Below are positions 1 through 7,300 of a DNA stretch of 18,998 bases, one piece after another. The stretch is from an uncultured Cryomorphaceae bacterium (lineage in GTDB: Bacteria; Bacteroidota; Bacteroidia; Flavobacteriales; Schleiferiaceae). The translations under genes and the position numbers were made by a program. The stretch lies in assembly GCA_913049755.1 (NCBI GenBank), contig CAJWXO010000014.1, positions 1-18,998 of the forward strand, given 5' to 3'. Within the stretch, counting starts at the first letter, position 1, and the number at the start of each line of letters is the position of its first letter. The notes below the pieces were generated by a model, which saw nothing but the letters and a program-made list of their open reading frames with translations, was not told the origin of the DNA and ran no database searches.

Positions 1-1
1 T

Positions 2-547
2 AGGCTTTTGAAGGAATTAGATTCGCAATCGATCCAAATTCGAGGAATACTAGGAGAAGATATTTTTACTGAAAGTCTGAGAGGTATTGAATATGTAATT
101 TCTGACCTTTTTAAAAAATCTGGGCAAACATTAGCTACTGCCGAAAGTTTTACTGGTGGAAATATTGCTGCCAAAATAACATCTGTACCTGGATCTTCGG
201 AATATTTTAAAGGCTCTGTTGTCGCCTACTCAAACGAAATAAAAATTTCAGAGCTAGGTGTTGATGGCAATGAAATAAATCTTAATGGTCCCGTTTCAGA
301 GACAGTAGCGCTACAAATGGCAAATGGGATAAAATCGAAATATAAGACAGATTGGTCAATTTCAACCACCGGTTACGCTGGCCCCACAGGAGGGCAAGGA
401 TGCGCCGCAGGTACAGTCTGTTTAGCGATTGTAGGTCCTCAAGTTAGTTGGGTAAAAAGGTTCTCGATGGGCTCTAATCGTAAAAGGACAATATTAAAAT
501 CATGTCTGGCAATATTCAATCAATTAAGATTGATGATAGACAAGTAA
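2..547 (+). CDS. cinA: CinA C-terminal domain, nicotinamide-nucleotide amidohydrolase (5' end outside window)
   Basis: This is the C-terminal (PncC-type) part of CinA, which deamidates nicotinamide mononucleotide to nicotinic acid mononucleotide in pyridine nucleotide recycling. Counting from the TTG at 8, the sequence shows TLATAES at 41-47, with the family's catalytic Ser at 47, then TGG at 49-51, VPGSSEYFKG at 60-69, AYSNE at 73-77 and GYAGPTGG at 122-129. The frame stays open to the left edge, and residues 12-25 look like the linker that follows the N-terminal MoCF-like domain of full-length CinA, so the gene very probably starts upstream of the window rather than at the TTG. The usual ESCTGG motif reads ESFTGG here, and the usual GIAGP or GVAGP reads GYAGP. 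It ends 125 bases before rpmB. Confidence 0.88.
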   Translation, partial: RLLKELDSQSIQIRGILGEDIFTESLRGIEYVISDLFKKSGQTLATAESFTGGNIAAKITSVPGSSEYFKGSVVAYSNEIKISELGVDGNEINLNGPVSETVALQMANGIKSKYKTDWSISTTGYAGPTGGQGCAAGTVCLAIVGPQVSWVKRFSMGSNRKRTILKSCLAIFNQLRLMIDK

Positions 548-551
548 ATAT

Positions 552-583
552 TGAAATTGATCAACTCTTGATCATGAAATTGA
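552..583. repeat. Inverted repeat nested in a direct repeat, upstream of rpmB promoter
   Basis: TGATCAA (558-564) and TTGATCA (568-574) form a perfect 7-bp inverted repeat with a 3-base spacer. It is bracketed by two exact copies of TGAAATTGA (552-560 and 575-583). No T-run follows, so it does not look like an intrinsic terminator. It lies between the cinA stop and the rpmB promoter box, where a regulator-binding site would be plausible. Function is inference only. Confidence 0.4.
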
Positions 584-624
584 AAAGGATGTTTTTTTAC
601 TGCTGTAGAACAAGTAAAGTTCAT

Positions 625-632
625 TATCTTTG
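625..632 (+). promoter_or_regulatory. Promoter -7 box (TATCTTTG) for rpmB unit
   Basis: TATCTTTG matches the Bacteroidota -7 consensus TAnnTTTG in every fixed position. It sits about 40 bases before the rpmB ATG. I see no good -33 TTTG at the expected spacing. It is the likely start of the rpmB-rpmG-DUF4295 transcript. Confidence 0.5.
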
Positions 633-672
633 CAGGCCCGTTGTAAGACGGTTATTCTAATAATAATGAGTC

Positions 673-912
673 ATGTCGCGAGTTTGTGAAATTACAGGAA
701 AGAAAGCAATGGTTGGAAACCATGTTTCTTTTTCTAATAAAAAGAATAAACGAAAGTTTAATGTCAACTTGATGCGAAAAAGATTTTTCGTTCCAAGTAA
801 AAATGAATGGATAACTATCCGACTATCTGCTTCAGCCTTGAAGACAATAGATAAAAAAGGAATAGAAGTTGTTCTAAGCGAGGCTCGTGCAAACGGTAAT
901 GTTCTTATTTGA
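673..912 (+). CDS. rpmB: Large ribosomal subunit protein bL28
   Basis: Ribosomal protein L28, a structural protein of the 50S subunit. The 79 residues start with [10 protein letters not shown] and continue with [15 protein letters not shown] and [10 protein letters not shown], the family signature, in a highly basic protein of the usual length. The ATG at 673 gives the expected N-terminus; an ATG seven bases upstream (666) is out of frame and has no matching product. rpmG begins 6 bases after the stop codon, so both are surely cotranscribed from the promoter box near 625. No Shine-Dalgarno-like sequence is visible, as is normal for Bacteroidota. Confidence 0.97.
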   Translation: MSRVCEITGKKAMVGNHVSFSNKKNKRKFNVNLMRKRFFVPSKNEWITIRLSASALKTIDKKGIEVVLSEARANGNVLI

Positions 913-918
913 TAAATA

Positions 919-1101
919 ATGGCTAGAAAAGGAAATAGAATTCAGGTTATCTTAGAATGCGTGGAGCATAAGGAAAGTGGTATGCCCGGAACTTCAAGAT
1001 ATATAACCACTAAGAATAAAAAAAATACTCCAGATAGAATGGAGATCAAAAAATTTAATCCCGTCTTGAAAAAAATGACGGTTCATAAAGAAATTAAATA
1101 A
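919..1101 (+). CDS. rpmG: Large ribosomal subunit protein bL33
   Basis: Ribosomal protein L33 of the 50S subunit. The 60-residue sequence begins [14 protein letters not shown] and contains the family segment [25 protein letters not shown] (shown here only to identify it by its start and end, residues 24-48). Only one Cys remains where zinc-binding L33 forms have two CxxC pairs, so this is the zinc-independent type. It lies 6 bases after rpmB, and the DUF4295 gene starts 3 bases after its stop. Confidence 0.96.
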   Translation: MARKGNRIQVILECVEHKESGMPGTSRYITTKNKKNTPDRMEIKKFNPVLKKMTVHKEIK

Positions 1102-1104
1102 GAC

Positions 1105-1254
1105 ATGGCAAAGAAAGTAGTAGCATCCCTAAAAAAATCAGGAGGAGTATCTTACACAAAGGCCTTCAAATTAGTGAAAACATCAAAAGGGGCCTACGGG
1201 TACGAGTCAAAAGTACTCATGAAAGAGCTGGTCGATGATTTTTTTAAATCTTAA
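1105..1254 (+). CDS. DUF4295 family small basic protein
   Basis: A 49-residue, Lys-rich protein read from the ATG at 1105, with the sequence beginning MAKKVVASLKKSGG and ending KELVDDFFKS. This matches the Bacteroidota-specific DUF4295 family, which regularly occupies this place between rpmG and ftsY. Its biochemical role is not known to me. Its size, charge and position directly behind two ribosomal protein genes suggest a ribosome-associated protein, but that is inference. Its ATG lies 3 bases after the rpmG stop, so it belongs to the same transcript, and a strong terminator follows 30 bases after its stop codon. It is short enough to be missed by length-filtered gene calling. Confidence 0.9.
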   Translation: MAKKVVASLKKSGGVSYTKAFKLVKTSKGAYGYESKVLMKELVDDFFKS

Positions 1255-1283
1255 AATTTGGTCCCTTTTTCTATAAAAAAAAT

Positions 1284-1313
1284 AAAAGCCGCTCATGAGA
1301 GCGGCTTTTTTTT
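1284..1313 (+). terminator. Rho-independent terminator of the rpmB unit
   Basis: Perfect 11-bp stem AAAAGCCGCTC (1284-1294) with GAGCGGCTTTT (1299-1309), a 4-base loop ATGA, and a T-tract running through 1313. It is flanked by A-runs on the left, so it might also act on the opposite strand. Only 12 bases separate its T-tract from the ftsY start codon. Confidence 0.9.
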
Positions 1314-1325
1314 AACTTACAGGTT

Positions 1326-2225
1326 ATGGCTTTATTTGGATTAGGTAAAACAAAAAATGCGTTCTTAGGAAAGATTAGCCGAGCCATTGCCGGAAAGTCA
1401 ACAATTGACGAATCAACTCTTGATAATCTTGAGGAGGCTCTGATAAGTTCTGATGTTGGAGTAGATTCAGCTGTCAGGCTAATAGAGGCAGTTGAAAGTA
1501 GCGTTAAGAAAAACAAATATGTGTCTCAGGCTGAATTGCAGAATATAATCAGTAAGACCCTAATCGATCGTTTAAAGAATAAGTCCTACGGTCCTGTTCA
1601 TATAAGTGATTCAAAACCTCATGTTATTCTTGTAGTTGGTGTCAATGGTGTAGGGAAGACTACGACTATTGGGAAGTTATCTAGTTATTATAAAAATCAA
1701 GATAAAAAAGTAATTTTAGGCGCAGCGGATACCTTCAGGGCAGCAGCAGTTGACCAATTAAAAATATGGTCAAACCGAGTTGGGGTTGAGATTGTCGAAA
1801 AGGGCATGAATACAGATCCTGCGGCAGTTGCATACGCCGCTGTGGAATTTGGTAAAAATAAAAATGCTGACCTGGTAATTATTGATACAGCAGGAAGGCT
1901 TCACAACAAAGTTAATTTGATGAACGAATTGTCAAAAATCAAAAGAGTTATGGAAAAGGTTATTCCTGATGCACCTCATGAAATACTAATGGTTCTTGAT
2001 GCCTCGACAGGACAAAATGCTATAAACCAGGCTGTAGAGTTTTCAAAAGTAACCAAGGTGACAGGATTAATTTTAACAAAAATGGATGGGACTGCAAAAG
2101 GGGGTATCGCTTTGGCGCTGTCGGATCAATTGAATCTTCCAGTTCGTTTTTTGGGAATAGGTGAGGGAGAAAATGATCTGGTTCCTTTCAATCCTGAAGC
2201 ATTTATAAAAGCTCTTCTAGAATGA
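1326..2225 (+). CDS. ftsY: Signal recognition particle receptor FtsY
   Basis: FtsY is the membrane-associated SRP GTPase that receives ribosome-SRP complexes and hands nascent membrane proteins to the Sec translocon. The 299 residues contain an N domain (about 10-90) and a G domain with P-loop GVNGVGKTT (105-113), DTFRAAA (135-141), DTAGR (187-191), TKMDG (251-255) and the closing GIGEGENDL (278-286). The long acidic A domain of E. coli FtsY is absent, as in many bacteria with short FtsY, leaving only the amphipathic start MALFGLGKTK. Its TGA overlaps the next gene's ATG (ATGA at 2222), suggesting translational coupling. A hairpin terminator ends 12 bases before its ATG, which makes its promoter position unclear. 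Confidence 0.97.
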   Translation: MALFGLGKTKNAFLGKISRAIAGKSTIDESTLDNLEEALISSDVGVDSAVRLIEAVESSVKKNKYVSQAELQNIISKTLIDRLKNKSYGPVHISDSKPHVILVVGVNGVGKTTTIGKLSSYYKNQDKKVILGAADTFRAAAVDQLKIWSNRVGVEIVEKGMNTDPAAVAYAAVEFGKNKNADLVIIDTAGRLHNKVNLMNELSKIKRVMEKVIPDAPHEILMVLDASTGQNAINQAVEFSKVTKVTGLILTKMDGTAKGGIALALSDQLNLPVRFLGIGEGENDLVPFNPEAFIKALLE

Positions 2226-2992
2226 AAACAAAAAATGAAATAACTCAAAATTGGCTCCCAAGATATACTGGATTGGAGCTTTCTGAATTTTCGGATTATA
2301 TAATTTTAACAAATTTTAATGATTATTTATTAAGGTTTGTCGATATTACTGGTGGTCAATTAATTGGTGGAAAAAAATCTATGCCATGTGCATCCGGCGC
2401 CGGTATTACCATGGTAAATTTTGGAATGGGAAGCCCAAATGCAGCAACAATTTGCGACTTATTAACGGCCATAAAACCTAAAGCTGTTTTATTTTTAGGT
2501 AAGTGTGGAGGGTTGAAAAAGCGTACGGAAATTGGCGACTATATTGTCCCCATTGGAGCAATTCGAGGAGAGGGAACGTCAAATGCTTATTTCCCACCAG
2601 AGGTGCCTGCTTTACCTACTTTTTCTTTGCAGCGCGCAGTTAGTCATGTCATTAGGAATAGGGAATGCGATTATTGGACAGGGACTGTTTACACCACAAA
2701 TAGACGAGTATGGGAGCACGATGAAGTCTTTAAAAATTATCTTGAGGAGATTAGAGCTATGGCCATTGATATGGAGACAGCTACGCTTTTTTCGGCAGCG
2801 TTCAAGAATCATGTACCATTGGGCGCTCTATTATTAGTTTCAGATCAGCCGATGGTGCCAGAGGGAGTGAAAACCGAAGAGAGTGATCAACAAGTGAGTT
2901 CAAATTATGTTAATACTCATATCGAAATAGGTATCGAAACACTAGAAGAAATTAAAAATGAAGGGCTCTCCGTTCGTCACTTAAAATTTTAA
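2222..2992 (+). CDS. amn: AMP nucleosidase (short, catalytic domain only)
   Basis: A 256-residue member of the nucleoside phosphorylase superfamily resembling the compact AMP nucleosidases of Bacteroidota. The reaction expected is AMP to adenine plus ribose 5-phosphate in purine salvage. Supporting segments are GMGSPNAAT (69-77), FLGKCGGL (91-98), GDYIVPIGAIRGEG (105-118), YTTNRRVWEH (157-166), the catalytic-Glu motif AIDMETATLF (181-190) and the base-contacting Asp in SDQP (207-210). The regulatory N-terminal domain of E. coli Amn (about 480 residues) is missing. It overlaps ftsY by four bases, and rimO starts 4 bases after its stop. Another purine nucleosidase activity cannot be excluded from sequence alone. 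Confidence 0.85.
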   Translation: MKTKNEITQNWLPRYTGLELSEFSDYIILTNFNDYLLRFVDITGGQLIGGKKSMPCASGAGITMVNFGMGSPNAATICDLLTAIKPKAVLFLGKCGGLKKRTEIGDYIVPIGAIRGEGTSNAYFPPEVPALPTFSLQRAVSHVIRNRECDYWTGTVYTTNRRVWEHDEVFKNYLEEIRAMAIDMETATLFSAAFKNHVPLGALLLVSDQPMVPEGVKTEESDQQVSSNYVNTHIEIGIETLEEIKNEGLSVRHLKF

Positions 2993-2996
2993 TTAA

Positions 2997-4301
2997 ATGA
3001 GAACAAAGTCTGCTAAGCGTAACAGAATTAATGTAATTACATTGGGCTGTTCGAAGAATATATATGATAGTGAGGTTCTTATGGGCCAACTGCGAGCTTC
3101 AGGTAAGGATGTAGTTCATGAAAAGGATGGACAAATAGTCGTTGTCAATACTTGTGGTTTCATTGATAATGCAAAAGAAGAATCTGTAGATACTATTCTT
3201 GACGCGGTTAGGGCAAAAAAAAATGGACTAGTTGACCAGGTTTTTGTTACCGGCTGTCTCTCAGAGAGATATAAGGAAGATCTTGAAAAGGAAATACCCG
3301 ATGTTGATGATTATTTCGGAACAAGAGATTTGCCATTGTTATTAAAAGCTTTGGGTGCTGACTACCGCAGAGAGTTAATTGGAGAGAGGCTTACTACAAC
3401 TCCTCAGCATTTTGCTTATCTGAAAATAAGTGAAGGTTGTGACCGGCCATGCTCTTTTTGTGCTATTCCACTTATGCGCGGAAGTCATAAGTCAACTTCT
3501 ATAGAAGATTTGGTTACTGAGGCAAAAAAGCTTGCGGAAAAGGGAGTTGTTGAACTGATATTAATTGCTCAGGACCTTACCTATTATGGACTTGATATAT
3601 ATGGTAAGAGGAGATTAGCAGATCTAATTACGGCTCTTAGTGATGTCAACGGAATATCATGGATACGTCTCCATTATTTATTTCCAACAGGTTTCCCAAA
3701 TGATGTTTTGGATGTTATTAGAGAAAACCCAAAAGTGTGTAATTATATAGATATTCCGCTTCAACATATTTCAGATTCAGTTTTAAAGAGTATGAGAAGA
3801 GGAACCACAATGTCAAAGACGAACGTACTTCTTAATAATATGCGGGAAAAGATTCCGGGTGTCGCCATTAGAACGACAATTATCGTTGGTTATCCAGGAG
3901 AGACCGATGAAGATTTCAATATTCTACTGGATTGGGTAAAGGTTCAAAAATTTGAGAGATTGGGGGTTTTTGCTTACAGTCATGAGGAAAATACTCATGC
4001 TTACAAATTAGAAGACGATATTCCTCAAGAGATTAAGCAATCAAGGTTAAATCAGATCATGGAGATTCAAATGAATATTTCAGCTGAACGTAACGAGACA
4101 TTACTTGATAGGCGAATCAAATGTATTGTGGACAGAGAAGATGCGAATGGAAATTATGTGTGTCGAAGCGAACATGATAGCCCAGATGTAGATAATGAAA
4201 TTCACTTAAGATGCCCTGGTGTCCACTTAAAACAGGGCTCTTTTGTTGAAGTTAAAATCATAAGTGCTTCGGAATATGATTTAGATGCGGTTCTTGTCTA
4301 A
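2997..4301 (+). CDS. rimO: Ribosomal protein S12 methylthiotransferase RimO
   Basis: RimO is a radical SAM enzyme that adds a methylthio group to the conserved Asp of ribosomal protein S12. The 434 residues have the usual three-domain layout. The N-terminal UPF0004 domain carries cluster Cys 18 (in TLGCSKN), Cys 53 (in NTCGFI) and Cys 87 (in VTGCLSE). The radical SAM core has the CxxxCxxC motif CDRPCSFC (148-155) followed by AIPLMRGSH. A C-terminal TRAM domain spans about 370-434. The phrases LGCSKN and IPLQHISD are typical of RimO rather than MiaB, whose start is usually LGCQMN. It sits just behind the AMP nucleosidase gene, with 66 bases before dnaE. Confidence 0.95.
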   Translation: MRTKSAKRNRINVITLGCSKNIYDSEVLMGQLRASGKDVVHEKDGQIVVVNTCGFIDNAKEESVDTILDAVRAKKNGLVDQVFVTGCLSERYKEDLEKEIPDVDDYFGTRDLPLLLKALGADYRRELIGERLTTTPQHFAYLKISEGCDRPCSFCAIPLMRGSHKSTSIEDLVTEAKKLAEKGVVELILIAQDLTYYGLDIYGKRRLADLITALSDVNGISWIRLHYLFPTGFPNDVLDVIRENPKVCNYIDIPLQHISDSVLKSMRRGTTMSKTNVLLNNMREKIPGVAIRTTIIVGYPGETDEDFNILLDWVKVQKFERLGVFAYSHEENTHAYKLEDDIPQEIKQSRLNQIMEIQMNISAERNETLLDRRIKCIVDREDANGNYVCRSEHDSPDVDNEIHLRCPGVHLKQGSFVEVKIISASEYDLDAVLV

Positions 4302-4367
4302 AAAGTTGAAAACTTCCTGTAATTTTATTAGATAGTCAATTTATAAGATGCTAATTTAGAGAAGAGA

Positions 4368-7300
4368 ATGTATCTGATTTTTGACACTGAAACTACTGGG
4401 TTACCAAGGAATTGGAGTGCTCCATTAAATGACCTAGACAATTGGCCAAGGGTTATTCAAATCGCATGGCAATTGCATGATGTGAATGGTGCATTAATAG
4501 AAGCCCAGGACTATTTGATTCAACCTAAAGGATTTAATATTCCGTTCAAAGCTCAGGATATTCATGGAATATCAACAGATCTAGCTTTAAGGGATGGTCT
4601 CTTATTGGAAGAGGTAATTCAGAAATTTGTAAATGTCTTAGATGGAACAAACTTTTTAATTGGTCACAATCTAAAGTTTGATACAAATGTTCTTGGTGCA
4701 GAGTTTATTCGCGCTGGGATTAATCCTCAGCTTCTAGAATTGCCTGTTCTTGATACCTGCACTCCACGTTCAGCTAAGGTTACGCAGATAAAAGGGAGAG
4801 GTAACTCCTTTAAAATTCCCAAATTAAGTGAATTACACCTCAAGCTATTTGGCGAAGAGTTCAAAGAAGCGCACAATGCAACTGCAGATGTTGAGGCCTC
4901 TGCACGTTGTTTTTGGGAATTGGTAAGGCTAGAGCATTGGAGTCATGATGAATTAGGTTGGGATCAAGCATCTTTGAAAAAATTTCAAGATGCCAATAAG
5001 GGCTCGATAAAGCCAATAGGTCTTGTTCATGTAAACTTCAAAAAGGAAAGTGCTGTTATTTCCAAATCTAAAAATGAAGTTTCAGAAGTTCACAACCAAT
5101 TTAGCTCCCCGGAGGATATTCAGATAAAGGAATCTGAAGACTTCTTTCATTTGCATACCCATAGTCAGTTTAGTGTTTTACAAGCCACAGCTAAGGTTTC
5201 GTCTATGGTTCAAAGAGTTGTTGCTGATGGTCAACATGCTTTAGGTATTACTGATATCGGTAATATGATGGGCGCTTTTCAATTTATAAAAGCGGTGAGT
5301 GATTATAATCGGACACGACCTGATGGAAAAAAAGAGCTAAAGGCGATTATAGGATATGAGGCATACGTATGTCGCAACAGAGATGATAAGAGTCAAAAAG
5401 ACGATGGTTATCAAATCCCTCTTTTAGCCAAGAATAAAGTCGGTTATCATAATTTAGCTAGGCTTAGCTCAGGTGCATATATTGAAGGTTTTTACTATGT
5501 TCCTAGAATTGATAGAAATGTACTTCTTAAGAATAAAGAGGGTTTGATGGTTACTACTGGGGGATTAAGGGGAGAGATACCTCAATTAATACTTCAAGTA
5601 GGTGAAAAACAAGCAGAGGAAGCTTTTTTATGGTATAAAAATGCATTTGGCTCAGATTTTTATGCGGAAATCAATCGGCATGGCCTGCCTGAAGAAGATA
5701 TTATTAATGAGACTCTTTTGAGATTTTGTTCGAACCATAGTGTAAAGCCTATAGCAGCAAATAATGCTTTTTATCTGGACCAGAGTGAAGCAGAAGCGCA
5801 TGATATATTATTGTGTGTGAAAGACAACGAGAAACGGTCTACGCCAATAGGTCAGGGTAAAGGTTTTCGGTATGGTTTTCCTAATGATCAATTTTACCTA
5901 ACTTCAAAAAAAGAAATGTCTGTGAAGTTTTCAGATATTCCATTTGCTTTATCTAATCTTCAAGATGTTCTCAATAAAGTTGATAATTATCCTTTAGCTC
6001 GGGAAGTTCTTCTGCCAAACTTTAAAATTCCTTCTGAATTTTTAGCAACAATAAATAATAAAGATGATCAGAAAAACGGGGAAAATGAATATTTAAAGGA
6101 TCTTACTTATTTAGGCGCTAAGAGGAGATATGGAAAGCTAACAGATGAAATCAAGGATCGAATAGATTTTGAGCTTGAGACAATTAAAAAAACCGGATAC
6201 CCAGGTTATTTTTTAATAGTTCAAGATTTCTGCAATGCCGCAAGAGATATGAATGTAACTGTAGGCCCTGGAAGAGGTTCTGCAGCCGGCTCTGCAGTGG
6301 CTTATTGTATAGGGATAACTAATGTTGATCCAATTGCCTATAACTTGCTATTTGAGAGGTTTCTGAATCCTGATCGGGTCAGTCTTCCTGATATCGATAT
6401 AGATTTTGACGATAGGGGAAGAGATCGTGTCATTCAGTATGTGATTGAAAAATACGGATCTAGCCAGGTTGCTCAAATTATCACTTATGGAAAAATGGCT
6501 GCCAAGTCATCTATTAAGGACGCAGCTCGGGCGCTTGACTTATCATTTGAGCAAGCTGATAGATTAACAAAGACAGTTCCCGATAATCAGAGTTTAGGAA
6601 ATGTGCTTGGTTTTGATGATAAAAAAATTCGTGAGCAATTAAATGGGGAAGACTATCAAAAAGCGAAGAATTTAAGGGCATTTTATGAAGCTGATGATGC
6701 CAGTGGTGAAACATTAAGGCAGGCTAAAGTCCTTGAGGGTTCTCTTCGGAATACTGGAATTCATGCTTGTGGAGTTATCATAACGCCATCAGATATTCGT
6801 GATTTGATACCAGTAGCAGTCGCTAAAGACAGTGAAATGTGGTGTACTCAATTTGATAATGCTGTGGTTGAGTCAGCCGGTCTGTTAAAAATGGATTTTT
6901 TAGGTCTTAAAACCCTTACAATTATAAAAGATGCAGTTCTTTTAGTCAAAAAGCGACATGAGGTTGTTTTAGATATGGAAGATATTCCAATAGATGATGA
7001 GACTACTTACAGGTTATTTCAAAGAGGCGAGACTGTAGGTATCTTTCAATATGAATCTCCTGGAATGCAAAAGCATCTAAAAGACTTGAAGCCAACGGTA
7101 TTTGGTGATTTGATTGCAATGAACGCATTATATAGACCAGGTCCAATTGAATACATACCAAGTTTTATTAAAAGAAAACACGGGATTGAGCCAATTACAT
7201 ATGATTTGCCGGATATGGAAGGTTTTTTGAAAGAGACATACGGTATTACTGTCTATCAAGAGCAGGTCATGCTATTATCTCAAAAATTAGCTGGTTTTTC

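Noticed and set aside
2532..2837. 101-residue plus-strand frame inside the AMP nucleosidase gene
   Set aside because: It is an overlapping frame of a clearly recognised gene with no family features of its own.
4303..4317. AAGTT/AACTT mini-hairpin after rimO
   Set aside because: The stem is short and AT-only with no T-run, so it does not support a terminator call.
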